A stretch of DNA of 43,414 nucleotides from JANLSE01 sp038214135 (GTDB lineage Bacteria > Chloroflexota > Chloroflexia > Chloroflexales > Roseiflexaceae), in contig JBBQSD010000043.1 of the NCBI GenBank assembly GCA_038214135.1, positions 1 to 43,414 of the forward strand, read 5' to 3'. This document shows positions 1-8,310 of this stretch, one piece after another; positions within the stretch are counted from its first letter, which is position 1, and each line of letters opens with the position of its first letter. The notes under the pieces are model-generated. The model did no database searches. It was not told the DNA's origin and saw only the letters and a program-made list of their open reading frames with translations. A program made the position numbers and the translations under genes.

Positions 1-164
1 CCCCCCGCCTCATTCTAGCTCCCCCGCTCGGCGCGCGGCCCGCCACCCCCCCACGCTCCTCTGTATTGTCTCGCCGCGGGGGCGGTCCGCCCCCCGCCCC
101 TACCCTTTGATGACACTATGGTGCCCGCTCTGATAGCTGAATGCTGAGGGCGGATAGCTCTACG
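1..164. other. GC-rich non-coding window edge
   Basis: No gene is supported here. The first ~105 bases are dominated by C runs and CG-rich blocks, quite unlike the moderate-GC intergenic sequence elsewhere in the window. The composition becomes normal just before the 3' end of the mannosidase gene. The simplest reading is a low-quality contig end; a real GC-rich spacer is possible. Confidence 0.5.
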
Positions 165-2678
165 CTACTGCAACCAACGGATTTGCACTGGCCGATCCCC
201 AAGGCCGCGTGCCGTGATGATCTGCTCATCGTCCGGCATCAGATCAACCATATTGTCGCTCCATTCAATGCCATCGCCAGCCGAGAGGACGACACCCTTG
301 GCCGGGCGAACGGAGCGCAGCCGAATCGTTTCGCTATCCTCAAGATCTAGCACAATCATTGGATCCGGCAGGTGCAGATATTTATAGGGTTCGGGCCAGG
401 CCGATGCACGCGCAACAACATTGCCATCGACCAATAATCGAGCATCAAAGACCAGTGTTCCGCCTGCTCCAAGCCCGAATGCACCGAGTTCAAGCGACTG
501 ATTGGCTGGCAGGGTGACATCGGCCCGTTCAACGCCCATCAGTTCGCCAGTAATTGTCCAGGTTCGCAGTTCGAGCCGCCCATCGATTGCGGCAGTTGTG
601 CCATTGACGACCCAGGCCTGTGCGCCATCTGGCGTTTGTGCCAACCCAATTGCCAGCGCGGCAAGTGCCCGCCGCACGACATAGTAGGCCGGTTTGGGGC
701 GCATATAGTAATCGATGATCGCCCAACTCGTGACTGGCCAGCAATCGTTGATCTGCCAGACGAGTGCGCCTGCAATGCTATAACGCCCTGGCCCACCCCA
801 GCGCCGCCGCCAGCCGCTATAGGCGCAGGCCAGTGCTTCGGCCTGAATGAATTGGGTGGCATAGATATAATCCTCAAGCGATTCAACCGGGCGCAGATTA
901 TCGGCGAGATAGGCCGCAATCCGGCGAATACCGCCATCGGCCTTGTTATGATATTCAATCGTGTGGCTGCCAGGAAAGCGCTCCTCTGGTGGCGCGAATG
1001 CCTCAATCGTGGCAAGTTCAGGCAGCGCCTGCATACCAAATTCGCTGACAAAGCGACCGCTATAGTTGGGGTAGCGCTGGTATGGTGCCGTGGCCCCATG
1101 CCAGATATCCCAGGTGTGCCGATCTCCCTCCGTCTGGCTGTTGCCATCTGGCCCGCCATATGGGCTGCCAGGCCAGTAGGGCCGGCCTGGATCGAGCGCT
1201 GCACACGCCTCGGGAAGCACACCCTCATAGATGGCGCGGGCCGGGAATGGCGAATTGGCATCAGGCGCAGCCGTATAATCATAGCGCCCGAACGAAACGG
1301 CGATCTGGTAATCCTCATTATTGCCGCACCATATTGCCAAGGATGGATGGTGCCGCAGGCGGCGAATCTGTGCTTCGGCTTCGGCGCGTACACTGGCCTG
1401 GAACCAATCGGTGGCGGGATACAGGCCACAGGCGAACATGAAATCCTGCCATACCAGCACGCCAAGTTCATCGCAGGCATCGTAGAAGGAATCGTCCTCA
1501 TAGATTCCGCCACCCCAGACGCGTAGCATCACCATATTGCCCTGCGCCGCCTGCCGAACCAGGGTATGGTAGCGTTCTGCGCTGATCCGAGTTGTGAATG
1601 AATCGGCTGGAATCCAATTGGCTCCGCCACAGAAGATTGGCGTATTGTTTATGCGGAACAGAAATGTCGTGCCCGGTTCGTCGATCAATGGCTCCTGAAC
1701 CAGTTCGAGCCGACGCAGGCCGATCTCGATTTTTCGATCATCAAGCCGTTCCTGGCCGCGTTCGAGTTCAACGACAACGGAATAGCGTGGTTGAGCGCCA
1801 TAGCTGTGTGGCCACCAGAGTTGCGGTTGCTCAATCGTGAATGTGTGCGCCGCGCTATTATCTTCGATGGCGATACTCGCCGCACCAGCCAAACTGCCAT
1901 CCGGGGCGTACAGCAGTATCTTGGCAACCAGCAGATGGGCGGCGTGTTGCGCGCCAAGCGGTAATGCCGCCACGGCAGTATCTTCGACAGTGACGCGCAC
2001 TGCTATCGTGGCATTGGCCAGATCCGCAGCGACTTCTGCCGGGCAGGCGATTTCAACGATGCGCGCATCATAGGCTTCCAGGCGTATTGCCCGCCATGGC
2101 CCGAATGTTAACAGGATCGGACCCCAATCCCAGCCATAGTGATATTGGGCCTTGCGAATATACACCCGGCTTGCCGAACCATTCCAGACAGCCATTGTGC
2201 CGTGGGTGGCTTCGCGCTCGCGCCCAATTCGGATCGGCGATTCGAACAGGATGCGTAGTTCATTCGTTCCGGGTTGCAGATGATCGCGGATTTCAACACG
2301 CTGCGGAACGAACATATTATCGCTCGCCAGCACCTGTATTCCATTCAACCAGATCGTCGCAATAGTATCGAGGCCATCACAGCACAGTGCAATGTTGCCA
2401 GCATCAAGAAATTCATCGCTGAGATCAAACACACAACGATAGAGCCAATCGCTCTCGCCGATCCACTGGGCACCTTCTTCATTCATGCCAACGAATGGAT
2501 CCTGAACCCGTTCGGCAGCGATCAGTGCCTCGTGAACCGTACCAGGCACACTTGCCTGAATCCAACCCTCATCGCTTGCAGCGATTGAGGAATCTGCATC
2601 GATTGGCCGATCTGGACGATCTGCTTCGTGCTGGCGTAACTGCCAGTTTGTGGAAAGCGATAGGTATCGCATTGACAT
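165..2678 (-). CDS. beta-mannosidase (glycoside hydrolase family 2)
   Basis: An 837-residue GH2 enzyme expected to release terminal beta-linked mannose from oligosaccharides. The N-terminal ~200 residues look like the jelly-roll sugar-binding domain, followed by an Ig-like domain and a TIM barrel. The acid/base glutamate lies in WCGNNE (E455) and the nucleophile in VSEFGMQ (E546), both typical of GH2 beta-mannosidases. Length matches the family (about 800-850). No signal peptide is visible, so it is probably cytoplasmic. ATG at 2678 and ATG at 2672 are both possible starts; neither has a strong ribosome-binding site. It lies 11 bases downstream of a small unknown gene and is probably co-transcribed with it. 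A ribokinase in the neighbourhood fits a sugar-use theme, but there is no sugar transporter next to it. Confidence 0.93.
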   Translation of the reverse strand: MSMRYLSLSTNWQLRQHEADRPDRPIDADSSIAASDEGWIQASVPGTVHEALIAAERVQDPFVGMNEEGAQWIGESDWLYRCVFDLSDEFLDAGNIALCCDGLDTIATIWLNGIQVLASDNMFVPQRVEIRDHLQPGTNELRILFESPIRIGREREATHGTMAVWNGSASRVYIRKAQYHYGWDWGPILLTFGPWRAIRLEAYDARIVEIACPAEVAADLANATIAVRVTVEDTAVAALPLGAQHAAHLLVAKILLYAPDGSLAGAASIAIEDNSAAHTFTIEQPQLWWPHSYGAQPRYSVVVELERGQERLDDRKIEIGLRRLELVQEPLIDEPGTTFLFRINNTPIFCGGANWIPADSFTTRISAERYHTLVRQAAQGNMVMLRVWGGGIYEDDSFYDACDELGVLVWQDFMFACGLYPATDWFQASVRAEAEAQIRRLRHHPSLAIWCGNNEDYQIAVSFGRYDYTAAPDANSPFPARAIYEGVLPEACAALDPGRPYWPGSPYGGPDGNSQTEGDRHTWDIWHGATAPYQRYPNYSGRFVSEFGMQALPELATIEAFAPPEERFPGSHTIEYHNKADGGIRRIAAYLADNLRPVESLEDYIYATQFIQAEALACAYSGWRRRWGGPGRYSIAGALVWQINDCWPVTSWAIIDYYMRPKPAYYVVRRALAALAIGLAQTPDGAQAWVVNGTTAAIDGRLELRTWTITGELMGVERADVTLPANQSLELGAFGLGAGGTLVFDARLLVDGNVVARASAWPEPYKYLHLPDPMIVLDLEDSETIRLRSVRPAKGVVLSAGDGIEWSDNMVDLMPDDEQIITARGLGDRPVQIRWLQ

Positions 2679-2689
2679 CTCGTTTTCAA

Positions 2690-2929
2690 TCAGAGCGGTT
2701 GGAGATCATCGAGTACGAGATCGCAAAACACGCAGATCTGCTCATTGGTTTCCGCATCCCAGATATACCGTTCGAGGCATTCGCCATCAACCCGATAGAG
2801 CGGTGTACTGCGCTGATCAACGCTATGCAGCTTCCATTCGGGCGGCGCAATCCCAGTTTCCCAACAGCGAGCCATAACAATGGTTCCGTCTGGTAGTGTG
2901 TAGCGTGCGTGGCGCTGCAGCGTTATCAT
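2690..2929 (-). CDS. small uncharacterised protein
   Basis: A 79-residue protein I do not recognise. The ATG at 2929 is chosen because AAGGA lies 8 bases upstream; the open frame extends to 2998, but the extra residues are preceded by no comparable site. The protein is mixed hydrophilic with scattered Cys and Trp and has no membrane segment. Its middle (PDGTIVMARCWETG, then DGECLERYIWDAETNE) suggests a small beta-rich fold. The stop lies 11 bases before the mannosidase start on the same strand, so the two likely form an operon. Any function is unknown. Confidence 0.6.
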   Translation of the reverse strand: MITLQRHARYTLPDGTIVMARCWETGIAPPEWKLHSVDQRSTPLYRVDGECLERYIWDAETNEQICVFCDLVLDDLQPL

Positions 2930-3326
2930 CGAGTCCATCCTTATGACATTTGCCACATTGCATATACCGAAACTCAGGATTGTACATTGTAGCTGCATGA
3001 GCAGTTGTCTATGTTCTATTGTACCGCATTGTAGGGGCGTGATGGATCGTGTTCGCGAGTGTCGTCTGCCTCAATGCACAATAGATTAAAACAAGATGAG
3101 TGTCGTAGTTCAAAGAGATTCGTTTTTTTGTTCTGTACGAATACCTTCATAGCAAGGGAACATCCATATCGGCGCATAGGAAGGTTCGGGGGCATGCCGG
3201 CAACCCCTTGGATCGCTATGCATTAGCAGATAGGCTCTATGCCTCGTGTGGATGCTCGGCAGGATGCACAGGTCTGTTCTGGGCAACTGCCAACGCAATG
3301 GTTGCAACGATAGTAGGAGGACAGGA
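2930..3326. other. divergent intergenic region
   Basis: About 400 bases between the small minus-strand gene and the secreted repeat protein. No gene is supported. It carries a good promoter candidate for the rightward gene (3208-3236, listed separately). Several TACAAT-like boxes on the minus strand around 2975-3020 could serve the leftward gene. A short G-rich/C-rich inverted segment sits near 3182-3206. Confidence 0.5.
3208..3236 (+). promoter_or_regulatory. sigma70-like promoter candidate for the LPXTG-like protein gene
   Basis: TTGGAT (3208-3213) and TAGGCT (3231-3236) are separated by 17 bases, about 90 bases upstream of the ATG at 3327. Pattern match only. Confidence 0.35.
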
Positions 3327-4253
3327 ATGGCGACGATTCGCAAACGGTTTGTTGGGTTGATGATGATGCTGGTGATGATGTTGGCGATTGTGCCCGTCAC
3401 CCATGCAGGTGGCACTGTCGTTAATTTCGTTAAGCACCCAACGCTCGGCAATATCCTAGTCGATAGTGCGGGTCGAACGCTCTATCGATTTACCCCAGAT
3501 ATCCTCAATACTGCAAGTGTCTGCTACGACAAGTGTGCAGTTGCCTGGCCACCATTGCTGACGGACGGTAACCCGATTGCGGGCGAGGGCGTCAATGGCA
3601 ATCTGCTTGGCGTCACCACCCGCAAAGATGGCACACAGCAGGTGATGTATAACGGCATGCCGCTCTATTACTACGATAAAGATCTGGTAGTTGGCGATGT
3701 CATTGGCCAGAATGTCGGCAAAGTCTGGTTCATTGTCAAGCCCAACACAACCACCATTGGCAATCAGGGCGTTTCATTGAAGCTTGTTCAGAATGGAACA
3801 CTCGGGCCGATTCTGACCGATGGCGCTGGTCGAACGTTGTATCTCTTCACGAAGGATAGCGAGAACAAGACGGTTTGTTACGATGGCTGCGCCACGGCAT
3901 GGCCACCACTACTGGTCGGCGCTAAAATCGATGTCGCGCTTGAGGGTATCGGCGGTACCGTCGGTAAAATCATGCGTGAAGATGGCAATTTCATGGTGAC
4001 ATACAATGGCAAGCCGCTGTACTACTACACACCCGACACAAAAGCTGGTGAGACCAAAGGCCAGGGTGTTGGTAATGTGTGGTATGTGATTGCTCCAGAT
4101 GCATCTGCCGCAGCAGCCCCAGTTGCCGATCCAGTCCCAGCGGCACTGCCACGAACCGGCGATGGCACTAGCGCACCGCTTGGAATGTTGGCCGTGTTGG
4201 CGCTGATGACAATCGCAGGTGGCGTTGGCCTGCGCCTGCGTTCGCGCAAGTAG
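3327..4253 (+). CDS. secreted repeat protein (Lipoprotein_15 type) with LPXTG-like C-terminal anchor
   Basis: A 308-residue exported protein. ATG 3327 is chosen because AGGAGG lies 6 bases upstream and the encoded N-terminus (RKRF, a hydrophobic core, then THAGG) is a classical signal peptide; earlier in-frame codons lack both. The body holds two copies of a unit with GRTLYxF, CYDxCAxAWPPLL and YNGxPLYYY, the hallmarks of the 'secreted repeat of unknown function' family (PF03640). Each copy has two conserved cysteines. The C-terminus is LPRTGD, a hydrophobic helix and an RLRSRK tail, i.e. an LPXTG-type sorting signal. The biochemical role of the family is not established; surface location is the safest inference. 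It is convergent with ribokinase, with a 28-base palindrome between the stops. Confidence 0.85.
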   Translation: MATIRKRFVGLMMMLVMMLAIVPVTHAGGTVVNFVKHPTLGNILVDSAGRTLYRFTPDILNTASVCYDKCAVAWPPLLTDGNPIAGEGVNGNLLGVTTRKDGTQQVMYNGMPLYYYDKDLVVGDVIGQNVGKVWFIVKPNTTTIGNQGVSLKLVQNGTLGPILTDGAGRTLYLFTKDSENKTVCYDGCATAWPPLLVGAKIDVALEGIGGTVGKIMREDGNFMVTYNGKPLYYYTPDTKAGETKGQGVGNVWYVIAPDASAAAAPVADPVPAALPRTGDGTSAPLGMLAVLALMTIAGGVGLRLRSRK

Positions 4254-4264
4254 CACAGATCGAT

Positions 4265-4292
4265 GGAGGGGCGGTTCGCGAACCGCCCCTCC
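4265..4292. terminator. 28-bp perfect palindrome between convergent genes
   Basis: GGAGGGGCGGTTCG followed by CGAACCGCCCCTCC forms a perfect inverted repeat midway between the stops of the secreted repeat protein (4253) and ribokinase (4302). No U-tract follows on either strand, so it is not a textbook intrinsic terminator. It may still act as a bidirectional terminator or be a dispersed palindromic repeat. Confidence 0.55.
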
Positions 4293-4301
4293 CAACCCGC
4301 T

Positions 4302-5216
4302 CTACAAACCCAACATCACCAGTAACTTCGCACGCGATGGCATTGATTGCTGTGCCCCGGATTTCGTTACCGATAGCGCACCAGTCGCCATGCCCCAGCG
4401 CAGTGCCTCCGCCAATGGCAGCCCCTCACTGATTGCCGCTGCCACCCCGCCGTTAAACGCATCGCCTGCTGCAACCGTATCGATGGCTGTCACTTTAAAT
4501 GGCGATAGTGTGTGTACACTGTGCCCATCGAACCAGACTGCACCACGGCTGCCCATTTTCACAATCGCGTGTTGTACGCCACGCGCAACGAGTTCGCGGG
4601 CCGCACGCTCGGCCTCTGCAGGATTGCCAATCGGGAATCCTGTCAGGAGCATCGCCTCATGCTCATTCGGGGTGATCAGATCGGCTGCCGCATACAGTTC
4701 GGCAGGCAGTTTGTATGTCGGCGCTGGTGCCGGATCGAGTATCACAAATATGCCTCGTCGTTTGGCGGCCTGTGCCGCCGCCAGAACCGCATCGAGTGGC
4801 ACTTCAAGCTGAAGCAGAAGTACCTGTGCGCCATCGAGTGCTGCTTCCAGGCGAACAATATCATCCGCACCAACCAGGCTATTTGCCCCAGAAACAACAA
4901 TAATGGTGTTCTCGGCCTGATCATCAACCGCAATCACGGCCACACCAGATGGACCAGGGCTATCGGTAACTGCTGCTGTTTCAACGCCATAGGATTCCAG
5001 GCTGCTGCGTAATGCTGATGCGAACACATCGTCCCCAATCCGCCCAACCATACGGGTGCGTGTACCGAGCCGTGCAGCAGCAACCGCCTGATTGGCTCCT
5101 TTGCCACCTGGAGCGGTAAAAAACGTATGCCCGATTAGGGTTTCCCCAGGAACTGGGAGCCGCACTGCTCGTACGACAAGATCCATATTGATGCTCCCAA
5201 AGACGACAACCGTCAT
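4302..5216 (-). CDS. rbsK: ribokinase (PfkB family)
   Basis: A 304-residue PfkB-family kinase expected to phosphorylate ribose to ribose-5-phosphate. The N-terminal motif GGKGANQAVAAARLG is highly characteristic of ribokinase, and the C-terminal signature DTVAAGDAFNGG holds the catalytic aspartate; the usual first glycine of GAGD is alanine here, as in many ribokinases. ATG 5216 is chosen because GGAGG lies 5 bases upstream; the frame continues nine codons further without a better site. No ribose transporter is adjacent, but the nucleoside ABC importer ~9 kb away and rpiA at 36696 could feed the same ribose-phosphate pool. Confidence 0.93.
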   Translation of the reverse strand: MTVVVFGSINMDLVVRAVRLPVPGETLIGHTFFTAPGGKGANQAVAAARLGTRTRMVGRIGDDVFASALRSSLESYGVETAAVTDSPGPSGVAVIAVDDQAENTIIVVSGANSLVGADDIVRLEAALDGAQVLLLQLEVPLDAVLAAAQAAKRRGIFVILDPAPAPTYKLPAELYAAADLITPNEHEAMLLTGFPIGNPAEAERAARELVARGVQHAIVKMGSRGAVWFDGHSVHTLSPFKVTAIDTVAAGDAFNGGVAAAISEGLPLAEALRWGMATGALSVTKSGAQQSMPSRAKLLVMLGL

Positions 5217-5248
5217 GAGATCCTCCATATCTGCATATCCCAAATCTA

Positions 5249-5277
5249 TTGATTGAACAATTGCTATAGAATACAGT
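5249..5277 (+). promoter_or_regulatory. promoter candidate for the methyltransferase-like gene
   Basis: TTGATT (5249-5254) and TACAGT (5272-5277) are separated by 17 bases in the 91-base gap between divergent ribokinase and methyltransferase genes; the ATG at 5308 follows about 30 bases later. Confidence 0.35.
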
Positions 5278-5307
5278 ACGAATCACAGGCTGAATGTTGA
5301 CTAATCT

Positions 5308-5952
5308 ATGCGTGATCCACAGGCTCTTGCCAACTATCTGCGCCGTCGTACACCACTGACAAGTGTTGTCAGCTACCCTGGCCGCGGCCCATGGGGCGAT
5401 AATCAATACCCCGGCAATTGTTCGGGCTATATGCTGATCGATCTGTGTGCGACCTATACCCCGCAATCGGTGCTGGATCCAATGGAGGGCGGCGGCACCA
5501 GCCGCGAGGTCTGCGCGGACATGCAGATCCCCTATGCTGGCTATGATCTGCACAGCGGCACCGACAGCCTGCACGATGAGATCGGCTCTGGCTACGATCT
5601 GATCTTCTGGCATCCACCATACCACGATATGAAGATCTATAGCGATGACCCACGCGATCTCAGCCAAATGGGTTCACTGGCGATGTTTCAAGCCATGCTG
5701 CGCTCTGGCTATCGGCGCTTCTATGAACTGCTCAACCCCGGCGGGCGTTTGGTGATCCTCATGGGCGATCTGCGAAGGCGTGGGCGCTACGAACCACTCA
5801 CCATTGATGTTGCGCGGCTGGATCGGGCGAACCTGGAAGGCATTATTGTCAAAATCCAGCATAATGTTAGCTCGAATCGCACCCAGTATACTGGCACATT
5901 TATCCCTATTCTGCACGAAACCCTCACCATCTTTCGGCGACGCAGCGATTAA
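5308..5952 (+). CDS. orphan SAM-dependent DNA methyltransferase-like protein
   Basis: A 214-residue protein with the architecture of small amino-methyltransferases. Motif I is DPMEGGGTS (residues 57-65), the SAM-binding DPxxGxGT pattern. Motif IV is FWHPPYHD (about 100-107), where known N6-adenine/N4-cytosine enzymes have D/N/S-PPY. A conserved-looking SDDPRDLS follows. No recognisable target-recognition domain, restriction endonuclease or phage gene is adjacent. The substrate could be DNA or RNA; the family (N6_N4 MTase-like) is inferred from motifs. It is divergent from ribokinase and 25 bases upstream of the membrane protein gene, but that gene seems to have its own promoter. Confidence 0.75.
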   Translation: MRDPQALANYLRRRTPLTSVVSYPGRGPWGDNQYPGNCSGYMLIDLCATYTPQSVLDPMEGGGTSREVCADMQIPYAGYDLHSGTDSLHDEIGSGYDLIFWHPPYHDMKIYSDDPRDLSQMGSLAMFQAMLRSGYRRFYELLNPGGRLVILMGDLRRRGRYEPLTIDVARLDRANLEGIIVKIQHNVSSNRTQYTGTFIPILHETLTIFRRRSD

Positions 5953-5964
5953 ACAAAAAATCGG

Positions 5965-5980
5965 TATAATGCTGCCCATG
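5965..5980 (+). promoter_or_regulatory. -10 box positioned for a leaderless start
   Basis: TATAAT (5965-5970) lies exactly seven bases before an ATG (5978) that begins the next gene and has no Shine-Dalgarno. Transcription would start at or next to the A of the start codon. No convincing -35 box is visible. Confidence 0.5.
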
Positions 5981-8002
5981 AGGAAACGTGTGCTATTGAT
6001 TGATCCATTACGTGTGCGTGCGGCAACAACCCTCGCTGCCATACGCGCCGGAATACTCGATTGGCGTCCGCTTGCGTTGGCCATGCTCTGTGCCCTGCTC
6101 ACGCTGCTAGTGGCTCAATTCCCACCTAATTATGTATTCGATGTTGGTGTCAACCGTGGCTCGCTCAGCGATGAACCATTCCTGCAGAGCTTTTATCCCA
6201 CCGAAGGCGAATGGCCAAACGGCCTGTTTCGTTGGTCGCGCACCGAATATGCAACGATTGAAATGCCTGGTCTTGGTCGGCGGGGCGTCATTCTGGGCCT
6301 GACAATCGCCTCCCACCGTTCGCAGCATGATCAATCGCAACCTGCCACGCTGCTCACCCTGCGCTACGATGGGCCAGGCGTTTCGCCCAGTTTCCGATTG
6401 CGCCGTGAAGCTGCCCACTATCTCGTCTATCTGCCGCCCACAGCGTTACCTGATGGCGCATTACGGGTACGGCTGGATACGCCCACCTGGCAAAACCAGG
6501 GCGATAGCCGCGATGAAATTGGTGTGGCATTGGCGCAATCGGTGCGATTATGGAGTGTGCGGCCCACTGGCTTTATTCTGCCAGATCTTGGGTTGCTTGG
6601 CGGGTTGCCGCTTGGTGTCGTGCTGGTGTGGGGCACTGTACGGGTGTGTGGGTTTGCACGCCGCTCGGCGCTGCTGCTGGCTCTGCCGGTAGCAGCAGTG
6701 TTGCCATTGCTCACACTCATCGATGCGCCGCGGGCTGGTTTCCTTGGCCCCTGGCTGCCAGCTTTTGGCCTGCTGTTGCTTGGTTCATCGGCAGTGGCGT
6801 TGCTTACACTGCCCACTATCCTGCGTTGGTGTGGGACTCCTGCGCCAGCAGCAGCCCTGCGCTGGCTTGCGCTGTTGGTCGCTGTAACTATTGCACTCAA
6901 ATATGGCGGGCGGCTGTATCCCGAATCGATGCCAGGCGATTGGCAGCTGCATATTAACCGCTTTACCATCACAGCTCTTGGCGATCTGGCAATTCAGGCC
7001 AAGCATCGCGGGTTGCCATTTCCATTCCCGCCTGGCTATTATCTCGATATTGCGCCATTCACGCTGCTTGGGTTGGATATTCGGCCCGTTCTGCCTGTGC
7101 TGGCCGCACTCTTTGAAGCCGCCAGTATCCCATTGATCTATGCCATCCCGGCTCGCCTGATCGGCAGTTCTCGCATGGGCCTGTTGGCCGCTGCAATCTA
7201 CGCACTCACCGCAACTGGCTTCATGAACACATGGTTCTCGTTTCACACCCAGGTTTCAACCCAGTTCTTCACCGCACTGCTCATGCTGGTGCTGGTCGTA
7301 TCCTGGCCACGCTACGATACTCCGCGAATCTGGTGGCCGATTGTGTTCCTGCTTGGCCAACAATTCCTTGGCCACATCGGCACGTTTATCAATGCTGGCT
7401 TGCTTGGCGCTCTGGCGATTATGGCATTGTGGGTGCGAGCAACCAACCAGCAGGAGCGGCGCGCAACACTGGCGCTGCTAACTGCTGGAATGGCAGCAGG
7501 TATCTTCGTGCTGCTGTTCTACTATAGCGCCTTTGCGGGCCTGATCATCGAACAGGTTAGCGGTGTTGCCAATCGCGGGCTACTCGATGTCAGCGGCAAG
7601 AAACCAGTTCCAGCAGCAACCTACCTGCAGGTATTGTGGCAGGGCGGCCTGATCACCCACTATGGCTTCTTCCCTGTGCTGTTGGCCATCCCTGGCGCGC
7701 TTGCCATCACCCGCCGTCTGCGCCATTCGGCACTGCCAGTGTTACTATGGGGCACATGTGTCGTCAGCCTGGGGCAGGCACTACTGCCATTCATAACACA
7801 ATCCGCAATCACAACCCGCTGGCTGACCTTCGCCGCATGGGCTGTTGCGGTGGCTGGCGCAGCGGGGCTATTGCTATGGTGGCGGCGTGGCCGTGCCGCC
7901 AGAATCGCCGCACTCGCCATGGCTGGCTATGTCTGCTGGATCACCGCGATCATCATCATCGAAGCCATGACCCAGCGCCTCCCGCCAATTGAACCATTCT
8001 AG
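5978..8002 (+). CDS. large multi-pass membrane protein, possible GT-C type glycosyltransferase
   Basis: A 674-residue integral membrane protein. A short basic N-terminus and first membrane helix (about residues 28-48) are followed by a ~140-residue predicted extracytoplasmic segment rich in beta-type sequence, then roughly ten or more hydrophobic helices to the C-terminus. The order of helices, with an ISLIYAI-type segment near a PPGYYLDIAPF loop, resembles polyprenol-phosphate-dependent GT-C glycosyltransferases, but no unambiguous catalytic Asp pair was identified. Start: the frame is open from 5780, but ATG 5978 sits 7 bases after TATAAT and the protein begins MRKRVLLIDPLR; ATG 5969 lies inside that -10 box. 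A repeat array begins 17 bases after the stop. Confidence 0.6.
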   Translation: MRKRVLLIDPLRVRAATTLAAIRAGILDWRPLALAMLCALLTLLVAQFPPNYVFDVGVNRGSLSDEPFLQSFYPTEGEWPNGLFRWSRTEYATIEMPGLGRRGVILGLTIASHRSQHDQSQPATLLTLRYDGPGVSPSFRLRREAAHYLVYLPPTALPDGALRVRLDTPTWQNQGDSRDEIGVALAQSVRLWSVRPTGFILPDLGLLGGLPLGVVLVWGTVRVCGFARRSALLLALPVAAVLPLLTLIDAPRAGFLGPWLPAFGLLLLGSSAVALLTLPTILRWCGTPAPAAALRWLALLVAVTIALKYGGRLYPESMPGDWQLHINRFTITALGDLAIQAKHRGLPFPFPPGYYLDIAPFTLLGLDIRPVLPVLAALFEAASIPLIYAIPARLIGSSRMGLLAAAIYALTATGFMNTWFSFHTQVSTQFFTALLMLVLVVSWPRYDTPRIWWPIVFLLGQQFLGHIGTFINAGLLGALAIMALWVRATNQQERRATLALLTAGMAAGIFVLLFYYSAFAGLIIEQVSGVANRGLLDVSGKKPVPAATYLQVLWQGGLITHYGFFPVLLAIPGALAITRRLRHSALPVLLWGTCVVSLGQALLPFITQSAITTRWLTFAAWAVAVAGAAGLLLWWRRGRAARIAALAMAGYVCWITAIIIIEAMTQRLPPIEPF

Positions 8003-8018
8003 TGCCAGGGGCAGAAAC

Positions 8019-8053
8019 CAGGAGTCAGAAGTCAGGAGTCAGGAGTCAGAATT
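8019..8053 (+). repeat. heptanucleotide array, GGAGTCA type
   Basis: Units stay in strict 7-base register: CCAGGAG, TCAGAAG, TCAGGAG, TCAGGAG, TCAGAAT. It begins 17 bases after the stop of the membrane protein gene and has the same orientation relative to that gene as the array at the 3' end of the histidine kinase gene (10083-10208, other strand). Confidence 0.85.
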
Positions 8054-8100
8054 GAGCACAAAGGAACCAAGCAACAATCGGCATATGAGACAATCGAACC

Positions 8101-8142
8101 TTGGTTCTTGGTTCTCAGCCTTTGGTTCTTGGTTCTTGGATT
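8101..8142 (+). repeat. heptanucleotide array, TTGGTTC type
   Basis: Six consecutive 7-base units: TTGGTTC, TTGGTTC, TCAGCCT, TTGGTTC, TTGGTTC, TTGGATT. The same TTGGTTC heptamer recurs within 10083-10208. Confidence 0.85.
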
Positions 8143-8200
8143 GAAAAGCCTCGGTGCATCCCCTGCGATCATGGCCTGCCCATCCCTCGTCTGCATCCGA

Positions 8201-8232
8201 AACGTCTTTTTCGTGGGTCAGCAGACGATCCA
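8201..8232 (-). repeat. dispersed repeat, copy 1 (partial)
   Basis: On the minus strand this reads TTGGATCG, a variable stretch, then ACCCACGAAAAAGACGTT. The same string occurs at 42934-42988 (minus) and, more diverged, at 39767-39820 (plus). Confidence 0.6.
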
Positions 8233-8310
8233 ATGCTGAGAATGAACAAAGGAACACAGAAAGGATCAAAGGAATGGTTGACCCGGTTCTCGGTTCTGCA
8301 GTTAAGTGGT

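Larger units (their letters stand above)
8003..8310. other. repeat-bearing intergenic region
   Basis: No gene is supported in these 308 bases. They contain a GGAGTCA heptamer array (8019-8053), a TTGGTTC heptamer array (8101-8142) and one copy of a dispersed element (8201-8232), each listed separately. Confidence 0.7.

Noticed and set aside
636..1526. Long open frame on the plus strand inside the mannosidase gene
   Set aside because: It is antisense to a clear GH2 gene with intact catalytic motifs, and its product is Cys/Trp/Arg-rich without any recognisable motif.
5674..6102. Minus-strand open frame across the methyltransferase/membrane-protein junction
   Set aside because: It overlaps two supported genes in antisense and shows no domain features.
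8039..8269. 76-residue minus-strand frame
   Set aside because: It is composed largely of translated heptamer repeats (PKAENQEPR) and a dispersed repeat.
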